Shown: positions 30,368 to 40,418, counted from the first letter of the stretch. The stretch: DNA of 64,000 nucleotides from Spirochaetaceae bacterium (GCA_025355995.1 JANXYQ010000069.1:48407-112406), one strand, 5' to 3'. Notes: generated by a model from the sequence alone, not told the origin. Numbers and translations are program-made.

Positions 30368-32466
30368 ACACGAGGCGATTCGCCCTAGCGTCGCTCATCG
30401 CGCTTTCGCTGGCCTTCGTACCGCCGCGCGCTGGCGGCGCCTGGGCGCAATACGGTTCCGTCATGAAATCCTCGGGCGCGGCGGAGCAGCTCAGACTAGG
30501 CGTCCAGTCCTATCATAGAGGGCGCTACGCGGAATCCATCCTCCTGTTCGAGAAGTCCTTGGCCTACCAGCCCGGCGACGCGCTCATCGAATACTGGCTC
30601 GGCCGCGCCTACTTGAAGGCAGGCTACGAAGAAACGGCCTTGCGCGTGTGGCGGCCCCTCGTCGACGCCTCCGACGTCCCGCCCTTCCTCAGGGCCAAGG
30701 CCGAATCCCTGCGCGCCTCGAGGGCTGTCGCCTCGGCTGCCGGCAGCTATCATTTCGTCGAAGTGGAGCGTTTCGAGGGGAAGAAGGGCAAGGATTCCTT
30801 TTTCTCGCGTCCGTCCGCAATTATCCCGAGGCCCGACGGGTCGCTCCTGGTCATAGCTCACGGCTCCAACGAGGTCATCACCCTCGATGCTTCGGGCGTC
30901 GCGAGGCAGAGGCTGAGGGGCGGCCTCTCGGGCTTCGATAGGCCGTACGGCGCGGCCTACCTCCCCGACGGCACGCTCTTCATAACCGAATTCAACGGCG
31001 ACCGAGTATCGCGAATCGCTGCCGACGGCTCGGCCAAGACCTTCGGCACGAAGGGCAGGGCCGGAGACGGGCTCATCGGGCCGCACTACGCGGCCGTGGA
31101 TAGCGAAGGCTATCTCTATGTGGTCGATTTCGGTAACGCCAGGGTAAGCAAATTCGACGACCAAGGCGCCTTCATCCTGGCTTTCGGGACCAAGTCCGCC
31201 GATTCCGGCTTCCCCGGCTTCGCGAGCCCGACGGGGATATACGTCGCCGACGGGATAGTGTACGTCGCCGATTCCATCGCCAAGTCGATCTATAAGTTCG
31301 ACGAGTCGGGCAATTTCGTCGGCATCCTAGCGGAGGGCGAGCTCCATCTGCCCGAAGGGATCTCCGCCTGGGAGGGTGGGAGATCGCTCCTCGTCGCCGA
31401 TACCGACAGGATCGTATCCATCGACCTGCGGACAGAGACCGTCTCCGAACTGTTCCGCGCCTCGAGCAAGAAGGCGCGGCTCGTCGGGGCGGCTCCCGAT
31501 TACAACGGCAACCTCGTCGCCTGCGATTTCGACGAATCGGCGATCTCGGTGCTATCGGACGTCTCCTCCCTGGCGGCAGGCTACGACGTGGAGATACAGA
31601 GCATCGACTCGAGCTCCTTCCCCAAGGTAACGCTCGACGTAGTAGTGCGCGATAAGGACGGCCAGCCCGTGGTGGGCCTGCGCGAGGGCAACTTCTACCT
31701 CTCCGAGACCGTGCGCAGGACGACTCAGGTCGACGAGGGGGGGAAGGCGGTCCTCAGGACCGAGGAGACCATCGAGCCCGCCTCGGACGCGACCTTCCTC
31801 GGCTCGGGAGACAAGGCTCCCGGCTCGCGCACAGTCCTCGTACTCGAGCGTTCCGCCGCGATGGGAGCCCTCAAGGAATCGCAGAGGGCGGCTCTGGCCG
31901 AGCTCTATGCCAAGCTCTCCGGAGAGGGAAGGCTGGGGCCTTCCGTCGTGACCGCCGGCCCCTCGCCGGCCCTCCAATCCTCGGGCGACCTCCAAGCCGC
32001 CCTCCGGATCGCGCTCTCGCCCGCCTCTGGGCGCGGCCGATTCGACCTCGCGTTGCGCCTCGCCGCGACTAGCCTGCTGCCTTCGGGCAACAGGGACGCC
32101 GTCGTGTACCTCGGGATCGGCGCCGTGGATGAGTCCTCCTTCGCCGGAACGACGCTGGCGGAGCTTGCCGCACTGATGCGCAACAACGGCCTGAGGTTCT
32201 TCGCCGTCGTCCTCGGCGAGCCCGACGCCTCCCTGCGCTACCTGGCGGATAGGACGGGCGGCGGGATTTATTCCGCCTCGAGGCCGCGGGGCCTCGGAGA
32301 CCTCGCCGAGGAGATATCGCGGGCGGCGACGGGACGCTATCGCTTCACCTTCGTCTCGAAAGCGGAGACGAGCTTCGGCCAAGGCTACCTCGCTCTCGGG
32401 GTCGAAGCATATCTGTACAAGAAGAGCGGCAAGGACGAACTCGGCTATTATGCCCCGCTCAAATGA
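30364..32466 (+). CDS. Exported multidomain protein: TPR, NHL beta-propeller and VWA-like region
   Basis: 700 residues. A signal peptide (MNTRRFALASLIALSLAFV, cleavage around AWA) is followed by a short TPR part (residues about 35-110), then a six-bladed-type NHL propeller (PYGAAYLPDGTLFITEF, HYAAVDSEGYLYVVDFGNA, PTGIYVADGIVYVADS) to about residue 400, then a region like a von Willebrand A domain (TVLVLERSAAMGALKESQ ... AVVYLGIGAVDE). The MIDAS-like DxSxS motif is altered (LERSAAM). Start ATG at 30364 overlaps the preceding stop. Function unknown; the architecture suggests an envelope binding or scaffold protein. Confidence 0.78.
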   Translation: MNTRRFALASLIALSLAFVPPRAGGAWAQYGSVMKSSGAAEQLRLGVQSYHRGRYAESILLFEKSLAYQPGDALIEYWLGRAYLKAGYEETALRVWRPLVDASDVPPFLRAKAESLRASRAVASAAGSYHFVEVERFEGKKGKDSFFSRPSAIIPRPDGSLLVIAHGSNEVITLDASGVARQRLRGGLSGFDRPYGAAYLPDGTLFITEFNGDRVSRIAADGSAKTFGTKGRAGDGLIGPHYAAVDSEGYLYVVDFGNARVSKFDDQGAFILAFGTKSADSGFPGFASPTGIYVADGIVYVADSIAKSIYKFDESGNFVGILAEGELHLPEGISAWEGGRSLLVADTDRIVSIDLRTETVSELFRASSKKARLVGAAPDYNGNLVACDFDESAISVLSDVSSLAAGYDVEIQSIDSSSFPKVTLDVVVRDKDGQPVVGLREGNFYLSETVRRTTQVDEGGKAVLRTEETIEPASDATFLGSGDKAPGSRTVLVLERSAAMGALKESQRAALAELYAKLSGEGRLGPSVVTAGPSPALQSSGDLQAALRIALSPASGRGRFDLALRLAATSLLPSGNRDAVVYLGIGAVDESSFAGTTLAELAALMRNNGLRFFAVVLGEPDASLRYLADRTGGGIYSASRPRGLGDLAEEISRAATGRYRFTFVSKAETSFGQGYLALGVEAYLYKKSGKDELGYYAPLK

Positions 32467-32480
32467 GAGAGGGCTCGCTA

Positions 32481-32510
32481 TTGACTAAGGCCCGACCTAC
32501 CGTATATATT
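32481..32510 (+). promoter_or_regulatory. Predicted promoter of the tRNA-Thr/tRNA-Tyr unit
   Basis: TTGACT at 32481-32486, an 18-nt spacer and TATATT at 32505-32510 (or TATATA at 32503-32508 with a 16-nt spacer), about 17 nt before tRNA-Thr. Confidence 0.55.
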
Positions 32511-32526
32511 TTCGCCCGTTGTCGAA

Positions 32527-32599
32527 GCCATCTTAGCTCAGTTGGTAGAGCGCGTGACTTGTAATCTCGAGGTCCTCGGTTCGATTCCGGGAGATGGCT
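32527..32599 (+). tRNA. tRNA-Thr (anticodon TGT)
   Basis: 73 nt. Acceptor GCCATCT/AGATGGC, D arm GCTC/GAGC, anticodon loop CTTGTAA, T arm CTCGG/CCGGG with TTCGATT. Discriminator T; CCA not encoded. The anticodon stem CGTGA/TCTCG carries a T-T mismatch at its centre. Confidence 0.95.
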
Positions 32600-32627
32600 C
32601 GGGCCCGCTGAGTAGCTTCGTTCCCCT

Positions 32628-32710
32628 GGGGAGATTCCCGAGTGGTCAAAGGGGGCAGACTGTAAATCTGTTGGCTTACGCCTTCGAAGGTTCAAATCCT
32701 TCTCTCCCCA
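32628..32710 (+). tRNA. tRNA-Tyr (anticodon GTA)
   Basis: 83 nt class II tRNA with acceptor GGGGAGA/TCTCCCC, anticodon loop CTGTAAA and a long variable arm (TGGCTTACGCC region). Discriminator A; CCA not encoded. It shares a transcript with tRNA-Thr. Confidence 0.96.
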
Positions 32711-32713
32711 ATC

Positions 32714-32744
32714 GCCCCTTCTCGCGGAGAAGGGGCTTTTTTTT
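32714..32744 (+). terminator. Intrinsic terminator of the tRNA unit
   Basis: A perfect 10-bp stem GCCCCTTCTC / GAGAAGGGGC with a 3-nt loop followed by eight T. Confidence 0.93.
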
Positions 32745-32788
32745 CGAGCGAGGGAGGCAGTCGAGCGGGCTCGCATGGAGGACCAGGA

Positions 32789-33301
32789 ATGGCCGACCCT
32801 TTCTACGCTGATGGCTTCCGCTTCACCTGCACCCGCTGCTCGTTCTGCTGCAGGGGCGAGCCGGGATTCGTATTCCTCTCGAGGGAGGATCTGCGAAGGC
32901 TGCTTCGCCGCCTTGGCCTTGATTTCAAGAGCTTTTTTGAGGAGTATTGTACCCTGGTCGATACGGGAACCGGGATGGCCCTCAGCCTTCGCGAGGTCGC
33001 GCGGGATGTCGCGGGAGAGAAAGCGTCCTGCGACTGCGCTTTATGGGATAATGGCGGCTGCGCGGTCTACGAGGATCGCCCGGTACAATGCGCGACCTAC
33101 CCATTCTGGTCTACTATCGTCGAGTCGAGCGCCTCATGGTCCGAGGAAGCCCGCTCCTGCCCCGGGATCGGCGCCGGGGAGCTCAGGTCGAGGGAATACA
33201 TCGAGGAACGCCTGCTTGCGCGACGCGGGGCCGGGACCATAGTCCTGAGCTACGGCGTCGATCCGGAGTGCATGGATGCGGATACGATTTTGGGGAGTTA
33301 G
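32789..33301 (+). CDS. YkgJ-family cysteine-cluster protein
   Basis: 170 residues. The N-terminal CTRCSFCCRGEPGFVFLS holds the CxxCxxCC cluster of the YkgJ family, predicted to bind a metal (zinc or iron). A CAxYEDRPVQCATYPFW-type segment with further cysteines follows. Function unknown. It starts 44 nt after the tRNA terminator with AGGA before the ATG; no clear promoter is visible. It overlaps the MBL-fold gene by 26 nt. Confidence 0.83.
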   Translation: MADPFYADGFRFTCTRCSFCCRGEPGFVFLSREDLRRLLRRLGLDFKSFFEEYCTLVDTGTGMALSLREVARDVAGEKASCDCALWDNGGCAVYEDRPVQCATYPFWSTIVESSASWSEEARSCPGIGAGELRSREYIEERLLARRGAGTIVLSYGVDPECMDADTILGS

Positions 33302-34214
33302 GGGCTCCGTCCCGACCCCGCTCATGCCATCGAAAGTCAAGAGCAAGGTATCGTCGTCGGTCCAGCGGATCGCCGGCAAGGATATCGAGAGCCAAGAGGC
33401 GCGCGAGCGCTTCCTCTCGTCCCTGCCCGACTACCTGTTCTCGACGGTCGGGGGCAATACCGCCTGCGTGGAGGTGGTCACCAAGGAGCCGTGCCGCTTC
33501 ATCTTCGACGCCGGTACGGGCATCCGCGAGCTCGGCAACGAGATCCTCGCGACGAAAAAGCCCGCCGAATGCCAAATTTTCTTCTCGCATTTCCATTGGG
33601 ATCACATCCAGGGCCTTCCCTTCTTCGGACCCGCCTTCGATCCCCGCTACTCGATCTCCTTCTATAGCCCCGTTCCCGAGTTCAAGGCGATACTCGAGGG
33701 ACAGATGAAGCCCCCCTATTTCCCAATCACCATGGACGTGATGTCGGCGAAAAAGTCCTTCAAAGTCCTGGGAGGGGAACCCGTGACCGTCGGCGGCGTC
33801 AAGATAAGCTATCGCGCGATGAACCATCCCGGGGGCTGCTACAGCTACGCGATCGAGGAAGGCAAGGTTAGGGCCATCTATTCGACGGATACCGAGCTTA
33901 GGGAGGAGGATTTTCGCCGTACCCCCGAGAACCAGGCCTACTTCCAGGACGCCGACATCCTCGTGCTCGACACTCAGTACACCCTCGGCGAGGCGATCGA
34001 GAAGTACAACTGGGGGCACTCCTCCTTTAGCCTGGCCTCCGATTTCGCCGCGACCTGGGGGATCAAGCGCCTGGTCCTCTTCCACCACGAGCCCTCGTAC
34101 TCCGACTTGAAGGTGGAATCGATTTTCAAGAACGCCTCCTGGTATATCGAGCATCTCGAGAGCAAGGGAATCGAGGTATTCCTCGCGAGGGAAGGCCTCG
34201 ATATCGAGGTGTAG
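33276..34214 (+). CDS. MBL-fold metallohydrolase
   Basis: 312 residues in the metallo-beta-lactamase fold: N-terminal MRIRFWGVRGSVPTP, the metal motif SHFHWDHIQGLP (HxHxDH), a later His in MNHPGG, an Asp in YSTDTELRE and the final FHHEP. These complete a two-metal site of the RNase Z/phosphodiesterase-like type. Substrate not predictable. The start inside the preceding gene suggests coupled expression with the YkgJ-type protein. Confidence 0.88.
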   Translation: MRIRFWGVRGSVPTPLMPSKVKSKVSSSVQRIAGKDIESQEARERFLSSLPDYLFSTVGGNTACVEVVTKEPCRFIFDAGTGIRELGNEILATKKPAECQIFFSHFHWDHIQGLPFFGPAFDPRYSISFYSPVPEFKAILEGQMKPPYFPITMDVMSAKKSFKVLGGEPVTVGGVKISYRAMNHPGGCYSYAIEEGKVRAIYSTDTELREEDFRRTPENQAYFQDADILVLDTQYTLGEAIEKYNWGHSSFSLASDFAATWGIKRLVLFHHEPSYSDLKVESIFKNASWYIEHLESKGIEVFLAREGLDIEV

Positions 34215-34216
34215 CG

Positions 34217-34411
34217 ATGGACGACTTCATCGCGCGGCTGAGCCTCCGCTCGGCCTTGGAGCTCTACCTTTTCCTCGAGGGGAGGGAGGAGGAGCTATCC
34301 GGCGGTCCTGCGGAACTATACGCGACCCTACGACTCTATCTATACGATCGCCTCTCTATCGAGGATATGGAATCGCCAGAGGCTTTCCTATCGAAGCTCG
34401 ACCGGCACTGA
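34217..34411 (+). CDS. Small protein of unknown function
   Basis: 64 residues, acidic and largely helical (for example LRSALELYLFLEGREEEL). It starts 2 nt after the MBL-fold stop, so it is likely co-translated. No membrane segment, cysteines or known motif. It could be a partner of either neighbour; I cannot say which. Confidence 0.62.
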   Translation: MDDFIARLSLRSALELYLFLEGREEELSGGPAELYATLRLYLYDRLSIEDMESPEAFLSKLDRH

Positions 34412-34444
34412 GCGAAGCCGAGCCATGCGCTGCACGGAGGTACG

Positions 34445-35491
34445 ATGACGAAGACCGGAAAGGTTAGGCGAACGCTGGTGCCCGCGATCGCGGCGATAGC
34501 CGCGACGATCGTTCTCGCGGCCGCGGCCATAGCCATTCTCCTGGCGCTCGTCTCCCGCCCCTCGGAGGGGATCGGGACAGGAGGGCTCTTCGCCGTCGAG
34601 CGCGGCGAGAATGCCCAATCCGTGGCGGCCGACCTCGAGCACAGGGGATACATCCGCTCCGCTTTCGCCTTCCGGCTGATCGCCAAGGCCGAGGGCCTCG
34701 GGTCCTCGCTAAAAGCCGGCACCTACCGCATCGTCGCCGGCATGAGCTCCCATCGCATCTTGGACGAGCTCGTCTCGGGCCGGCAAGCCCTCGTCAGGGC
34801 GACCGTACCCGAAGGCTTCACCCTCTCGCAGATAGCAGGCCTCCTCGAGCGCTTGGGAATTTCGGGCAAGACCGCCTTCCTCGAAGCATCGAGGGATGGC
34901 CGACTCCTCGCCGAGATCGGAATCCCGGCCTCCTCGGCCGAGGGATACCTGTTCCCGGATACGTACTTCCTCCCTAAGGACTATCCTGCGGAGAACGCGC
35001 TCAGATCGATGGTCAAGGCCTTCAGGGAGCGGCTCGCGACAATTCCGGAGACCGCCTCGCTCTCCGCGAAGGAGCTGCACGACCGGATAATCCTGGCGTC
35101 CATCGTCGAGCGCGAATATAAGACCGCCGACGAGGCTCCGCTCATCGCGAGCGTCTTTTACAATAGACTGCGGATTCGAATGGCCTTCCAATCCTGCGCG
35201 ACGGTCGTCTACGTGATCACCGAACGCCTGGGCAAACCGCATCCAGAGGTGATCTACGACCGGGACCTCAAGCTGGACGACCCCTACAACAGCTATGAGC
35301 ACGCCGGCTTGCCTCCTGGACCCATATCGAACCCCGGGATGACCTCGCTCCGAGCGGCCTTCTATCCCGCCACGAGCCGTTACCTGTACTTCCGCCTCGT
35401 CGACGCCAATGCCGGCAAGCATCATTTTTCCTTGACTCTCGAGGAGCACCTCGACGCCAGAAAACTCTTCATCAAGAAGGTCGAGGGCTGA
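34445..35491 (+). CDS. mltG: Endolytic transglycosylase MltG
   Basis: 348 residues. Cuts nascent glycan strands in the periplasm and may set their length. An N-terminal membrane anchor (about residues 10-38) is followed by a LysM-like region (GTYRIVAGMSSHRILDEL) and the YceG domain with the catalytic Glu in LASIVEREY, plus SEGYLFPDTYFLP-like and GLPPGPISNPGMTSL motifs. GGAGG precedes the ATG. Its stop overlaps the dnaG start (TGATG). Confidence 0.95.
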   Translation: MTKTGKVRRTLVPAIAAIAATIVLAAAAIAILLALVSRPSEGIGTGGLFAVERGENAQSVAADLEHRGYIRSAFAFRLIAKAEGLGSSLKAGTYRIVAGMSSHRILDELVSGRQALVRATVPEGFTLSQIAGLLERLGISGKTAFLEASRDGRLLAEIGIPASSAEGYLFPDTYFLPKDYPAENALRSMVKAFRERLATIPETASLSAKELHDRIILASIVEREYKTADEAPLIASVFYNRLRIRMAFQSCATVVYVITERLGKPHPEVIYDRDLKLDDPYNSYEHAGLPPGPISNPGMTSLRAAFYPATSRYLYFRLVDANAGKHHFSLTLEEHLDARKLFIKKVEG

Positions 35492-37287
35492 TGGCGAGAA
35501 TTCCCGATCGCCTGGTCCAGGAAATCCTGGATAAGACCGATATCGTCGCCGTAATCGGAGACCACGTGCGCCTGACGAAGAAGGGCGGAAGATGGCTTGG
35601 GCTATGCCCCTTCCACTCGGAGAGGAGTCCCTCATTCAGCGTCGACCCCGATAAGGGGCTATTCTATTGCTTCGGCTGCCAAAAAGGCGGATCGGCTGTT
35701 CAATTCCTCATGGAACTCGATAAGCAGAGCTTTCCCGAAGCTATGGAAGAGCTAGCCAAGAGAGCCGGAATCGCCCTCGAAGTCGAGGAAGCCCCGAGCG
35801 AGGAGGAGAAGGACAAGCGCGCCCTCTTCGAACTCTACGAACGCCTCCGCGGCACCTTCCATTGGCTCCTGACCGAGAACGCGATCGGCGAGATGGCGAG
35901 AGAGCGCCTGCGCGCTCGATGCTTGCCGGATTCGATAGTAAAAGAATTTTATCTCGGCTATGCTCCTGCGGATAGGCGTTGGCTTCATCATTTCCTCTTG
36001 GGGAAAGGATATTCTGCCGGCTTTCTTGCCCGGTCCGGACTTTTTGCGGGTTCATCGCACGATTATCCAATATTCGCAGATAGGCTTATATTTCCGATAT
36101 CTGATATGAAAGGTCGAGTTATCGCCTTTGGCGGTCGATTATTGCAGGGCGAGGGGCCTAAGTATATCAACAGTCCAGATACGCCTCTGTTCAGAAAACA
36201 AGACAATCTCTTCGCTCTAGAGAAGGCCCTGCCGACAATAAAGAAGCAAGGCGAAGCCCTGATCTGCGAAGGTTACATGGATGCGTTATCCTTTCACGTA
36301 GCTGGAATTACGACAGCTGTTGCTCCCTTGGGCACCGCATTTACCGCGAGCCAGGCTAGGCTACTTAAGCGTTGGTCAGATAGAGTGCTACTTTGCTTCG
36401 ATTCGGACGAGGCCGGGATGAAGGCTGCCGAACGCGCCTGCGCGATCGCGGCTGGCGCAGGCCTCGATCCTGCGGTAGTTTCCCTACCCGGAGGTAAGGA
36501 TGCCTCCGAAATTCTCGAAAAAGAGGGAATGGGGACATTGCAAAAGACGCGAGATTTCACTATAACTGGAGGCGATTTTCTCATCCGAATGGCAAAGGAG
36601 CTCTTCGATATAGGCACCGTGCAAGGAAAGGCTAAAGCGTCGGCTTTTTTATACCCTTACGCCGACGCCTTGAACTTAGAGGTAAAAAGGGGCGCTTTCC
36701 TGGATCTCGCATCCAGGGAATTAGGGGCAAATCCCATTTCGATACGATCGGATTACGATGCCGCGAAGCGCGGCGCGCAGCCACGAGCGTCGAGGGAAGC
36801 CGCGAGACCTGCAGGCCAGAGCGGCTCGGCCTTGGCCGGTAGCGCGCGAACGGACGATCTCGTCTTTTTATCGGCGGTCGCGCTCAACGCGGATCGCTTC
36901 GGGGGCATCCGCTCGGTCATCAAGCCCGAGGACCTCGACGATTTCAGGGCTCGCGATATATTCATCGCCCTAGAAGAGGGCTATCGGGCCGACGACCTCG
37001 GCGTGGAATCGGTCCTCGAGAGAGTCGAGGACGAGTCCGTGCGCCGCTTCGTCCGGGAGGTTTCGGCTCGCGGCGAGTTCGCGGAAAACGCGGACAAGCT
37101 GATCTCCGACGGGATGGCGATGATCCGGCGCCGCAGCCTCGAGCGGAAGCGCGAGCGGCTCTTGTCGAGGATCGCCGACCTCGGCAGCTCGGCGACCGCC
37201 GCCGACGCCGAGGCGCTGAACGGTTTACTGCACGAGAAACAGCGTCTGGACTCAGAATGGGAGGCTATGAAGGGTGAGCGCGATTAA
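35491..37287 (+). CDS. dnaG: DNA primase
   Basis: 598 residues. Makes RNA primers at the fork with DnaB. The zinc finger is complete (Cys39, His42, Cys60, Cys63, in [11 protein letters not shown] and [10 protein letters not shown]). The catalytic core with AFGGR, the TOPRIM segment [14 protein letters not shown] and [16 protein letters not shown] follow, then a C-terminal helicase-binding region. Bases about 35935-36745 are much poorer in GC than the rest of the gene. It overlaps rpoD by 14 nt. Confidence 0.96.
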   Translation: MARIPDRLVQEILDKTDIVAVIGDHVRLTKKGGRWLGLCPFHSERSPSFSVDPDKGLFYCFGCQKGGSAVQFLMELDKQSFPEAMEELAKRAGIALEVEEAPSEEEKDKRALFELYERLRGTFHWLLTENAIGEMARERLRARCLPDSIVKEFYLGYAPADRRWLHHFLLGKGYSAGFLARSGLFAGSSHDYPIFADRLIFPISDMKGRVIAFGGRLLQGEGPKYINSPDTPLFRKQDNLFALEKALPTIKKQGEALICEGYMDALSFHVAGITTAVAPLGTAFTASQARLLKRWSDRVLLCFDSDEAGMKAAERACAIAAGAGLDPAVVSLPGGKDASEILEKEGMGTLQKTRDFTITGGDFLIRMAKELFDIGTVQGKAKASAFLYPYADALNLEVKRGAFLDLASRELGANPISIRSDYDAAKRGAQPRASREAARPAGQSGSALAGSARTDDLVFLSAVALNADRFGGIRSVIKPEDLDDFRARDIFIALEEGYRADDLGVESVLERVEDESVRRFVREVSARGEFAENADKLISDGMAMIRRRSLERKRERLLSRIADLGSSATAADAEALNGLLHEKQRLDSEWEAMKGERD

Positions 37288-39010
37288 CGACCTTGAGCTG
37301 GACCCTGCGATCGCCAAGCTTCTCGAATATGCCAAGACGAAAAAGTCTATCAGCTTCGACGAGCTTTCCGATTTTCTGCCCGAGAACGTCCTCAACTCCG
37401 ACAAGATCGACGGCGTCCTCGCCCTCCTCGAGGCCAACGATATCCGCCTCGAGGAGGAGGAAGTACAGGTCGAGGACGAGGTCGCCATAAAAGAAGCCGA
37501 GGCCGAGAAGAAGCGCCTCGTCTACAACGACAAGGAATCCTCGGTCGACGACCCCATACGCCTCTACCTTCGAGAAATCGGCAAGGAGAACCTCCTCACG
37601 GCCGAGCAGGAAGTCGAGCTCTCCAAGGCCATGGAGGAGGGCGAGAACATAATCAAGGGCATCATTAAGCGGTCCGGCGTGCTAATACCCGAATTCTACC
37701 AGATCGGCGTCAAGGCGACGCGGCGGGAGGCCAAGGACTCCTCGCTGCAGCGCAAGGAGAACACCGAGAAAATAGCCGAGCGCCGCCGCCTCAACCAATT
37801 CTACCGCGACCTGATCCGCGACTGCCTCGCCGACCTCAAGGAATACGTGGAGCACAAGCGCCGTATCCTCTCCCGAGGCGGCGACATCTTCACCGACCAG
37901 GAGCTCGCCGCCGAGCGCGAGGCCCTCCTCGCCCGCCTCAAGGAGGCGGAGATCCACCCCGAGGAGATCAACTCCTTCTCGGAGAAGTTCACGGTATCGG
38001 CCAAGAAGATCCGCAAGTACCGCAAGGAGCAGGAGCGCATCGAACGGATTCTCCGGATCTCGAACATGCGCGAGCTTCGCACCCTGGGCCGCAACCTCAC
38101 GGTCAAGGAGAAGCGGGAGGCGATCGAGGAGGAGCTCGGGCTCTCCTCGGACGAGATCAAGGAAAAGATCCGGCAGATCCAGGTCACCGAGAAGAAGATG
38201 CGCGAGCTCGAGACGATGTTCGAGTCCGACGCCGACTCGATCATCGCGATGGCCAAGGAGATCAACCGCGGCCGGATCATGATGAAGAACGCGAAGGACC
38301 GCCTGATAAAGGCGAACCTCCGGCTCGTAGTCTCCATCGCGAAGAAGTACACGAATCGGGGCCTGCACTTCTTCGACCTCGTCCAGGAAGGCAACATCGG
38401 GCTCATAAAGGCGGTAGAGAAGTTCGAGTACCGCAAGGGCTATAAGTTCTCGACCTACGCTACATGGTGGATAAGGCAGGCGATAACGCGGTCCATATCC
38501 GACCAGGCCAGGACCATCCGCGTGCCCGTCCACATGATCGAGCAGATCTACAAGGTGGTCCGCGAATCCCGCCAGCTCATGCAGAAGCTCGGCCGGGAGC
38601 CGACGGACGAGGAGATAGCGGAGCAGCTGGGCTGGCCGGTAACCCGGGTCAAGAGCGTCAAGAACGTCGCGCGCGAGCCTATATCGCTCGAGACGCCCAT
38701 CGGCGAGGACGAGGATTCCCTGCTCGGCGACTTCATCGAGGACAAGGAAGTCGAGAATCCCTCAGTCCAGACGGACTACAAGCTCCTGCAGGAGCAGATC
38801 CGGGCCGTCCTTTCCACGCTCCCCCCTCGCGAGCAGGAAGTGCTCCGGATGCGCTTCGGCCTCGACGACGGGTACTCCCTGACCCTCGAGGAAGTCGGGC
38901 TCTATTTCAACGTGACGCGCGAGCGCATCAGGCAGATCGAGGCCAAGGCGCTCAAGAAGCTCCGTCACTTCAAGCGCAGCCAAAAGCTGCGCGACTACAT
39001 GGATCATTAG
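37274..39010 (+). CDS. rpoD: RNA polymerase primary sigma factor (sigma 70)
   Basis: 578 residues. Region 1.2 ([22 protein letters not shown]), a large non-conserved segment, region 2 ([39 protein letters not shown]), region 3 and region 4 ([19 protein letters not shown]) are all present. GTG start at 37274 inside the end of dnaG, with GGGAGG upstream. This is the factor expected to read the TTGACA/TATAAT-type promoters seen in the window. Confidence 0.96.
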   Translation: MSAINDLELDPAIAKLLEYAKTKKSISFDELSDFLPENVLNSDKIDGVLALLEANDIRLEEEEVQVEDEVAIKEAEAEKKRLVYNDKESSVDDPIRLYLREIGKENLLTAEQEVELSKAMEEGENIIKGIIKRSGVLIPEFYQIGVKATRREAKDSSLQRKENTEKIAERRRLNQFYRDLIRDCLADLKEYVEHKRRILSRGGDIFTDQELAAEREALLARLKEAEIHPEEINSFSEKFTVSAKKIRKYRKEQERIERILRISNMRELRTLGRNLTVKEKREAIEEELGLSSDEIKEKIRQIQVTEKKMRELETMFESDADSIIAMAKEINRGRIMMKNAKDRLIKANLRLVVSIAKKYTNRGLHFFDLVQEGNIGLIKAVEKFEYRKGYKFSTYATWWIRQAITRSISDQARTIRVPVHMIEQIYKVVRESRQLMQKLGREPTDEEIAEQLGWPVTRVKSVKNVAREPISLETPIGEDEDSLLGDFIEDKEVENPSVQTDYKLLQEQIRAVLSTLPPREQEVLRMRFGLDDGYSLTLEEVGLYFNVTRERIRQIEAKALKKLRHFKRSQKLRDYMDH

Positions 39011-39038
39011 ATCGCGAATATAGATCGAGAGGTGCCCT

Positions 39039-39899
39039 ATGCTGATGGAAGAGGTTTTCGAGCGTCTCCGCGAATATCAGGAGATCCTCACTAAGCGCGT
39101 CGGGATCGAGCGCGAGGTCGACGAGATTCCCAAAGCCCTCGACGCGCAGACGGAGCTGCTGACGCGCGTCAAGAAATCGTACGTCGAGAAGAACGAGGCC
39201 TTCCAGTCCACCGAGGCGAAGGTGCGCGATCTCCGGCAACAGCTCGCCGAGGCTGAGGGGCAGCGGGAGGCGGCCGAGAAGCAGATGGACGCTATCTCGA
39301 CTCAGCGCGAGTACGAGGCTCTCAACAAGGAGATCAGGGACGCGACGGACCGCGAGCACGGCATCCGCAAGGACCTGCAGCGCGAGGAGCGCTCGCTCGC
39401 GGAGATCGAGGAGTCGCTCCGCCGCGACGAGTCCATGATCCAGCTCCAAGAGACCGAGATCGCCGAGAAGAGCGCCAAGATCAATAACGAGAAGGAGCTC
39501 AAGGTCGTCGAGATCGGCCAGCTCCGTGCGAGCGAGGAGAAGGCCTCCGGAGGCATCGACAAGGACGTCCTCTTCAAGTTCGAGCGGATCATCCGCTCGA
39601 AGCAGGGGCTCGGCATCGTCCCCGTCAAGGGCTATGTCTGCACCGGCTGCTACATGATCCTGCCGGCCCAGTTCGTCAACGAGGTGCGCTCTGGCAACCG
39701 CATCATATTCTGCCCCTACTGCTCCCGCGTCCTGTACTACCAGGAGTCCGAGGAACAGACGGAGCAGCTGTTCGCCGACATCGAATCCGGGTCGCTCTCC
39801 GACCTCTCGGACTACTCCGAGGAAGGCGAGGATGACGGGTACGACGAGGATTCCGACGAGGGCGAAAAGGACTCGTCGATGGAGGATTCCGAGGAGTAA
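39039..39899 (+). CDS. Coiled-coil protein with C4-type zinc ribbon
   Basis: 286 residues. Residues about 10-170 are a long coiled coil; then VKGYVCTGCYMILPAQF and IIFCPYCSRVLYY form a C4 zinc ribbon (zf-RING_7 type), followed by an acidic Ser/Asp/Glu-rich tail. Treponema carries the same gene next to rpoD. Function unknown. ATG at 39039 (or 39045); ribosome-binding site AGAGG. Confidence 0.85.
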   Translation: MLMEEVFERLREYQEILTKRVGIEREVDEIPKALDAQTELLTRVKKSYVEKNEAFQSTEAKVRDLRQQLAEAEGQREAAEKQMDAISTQREYEALNKEIRDATDREHGIRKDLQREERSLAEIEESLRRDESMIQLQETEIAEKSAKINNEKELKVVEIGQLRASEEKASGGIDKDVLFKFERIIRSKQGLGIVPVKGYVCTGCYMILPAQFVNEVRSGNRIIFCPYCSRVLYYQESEEQTEQLFADIESGSLSDLSDYSEEGEDDGYDEDSDEGEKDSSMEDSEE

Positions 39900-39904
39900 A
39901 TTTT

Positions 39905-40370
39905 GGGCGGGCCGCGCCGCCGTCGCGAGCGGTCCCGGGCGGCGACGCCTCGGGCCGTTCGCGGAGGAAAGTCCGGGCTCATGAGAGCGCAGCGCCGGGT
40001 AACTCCCGGGCCTCGGGGACGCGACGGCTCCGGCCGTATCGGTCTCGGGGACAGATAGCGCCACAGAGAACATACCGCCCAGTTAGGACCGCGACTTGAT
40101 TTAAGCAGAACGCGAAGGCGTTCTGCAGAGTCAGGGAAGCGGAGCTTCCATGACTGGGTAAGGGTGAAAAGGCGGGGTAAGAGCCCACCGCGTCGCCGGC
40201 GACGGCGACGGCACGGCAAGCCTCGCTGCGAGCAAGGCCAAGCAATGGAGAGCTGCTCGCTCAATCCATGGGTTGGTCGCGCGGATCCGGCGGGTAACCG
40301 CCGGACCAGATGGATGGCGGCGGCCCCGAAAGGGGCACAGAACCCGGCTTATAGGCCCGCCTTTTTTTTT
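39905..40370 (+). ncRNA. rnpB: RNase P RNA, type A, with terminator
   Basis: The conserved blocks are present in order: GAGGAAAGTCCGGGCTC (P4 5' side, from 39964), an ACAGAGAA...TACCGCC block, AGGGTGAAAAGGCGGGGTAA and GAGCCCACCG, and ACAGAACCCGGCTTATAG (P4 3' side). The 5' GGCGGGCC at 39906 pairs with GGCCCGCC at 40354-40361, which is directly followed by nine T. It starts 5 nt after the zinc-ribbon gene, so it may be cotranscribed and then processed. Confidence 0.95.
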
Positions 40371-40418
40371 CTCCTCGCAATCCGGAGCAGCCATGCGGAC
40401 TCGCAGCATGGCCGTTCA

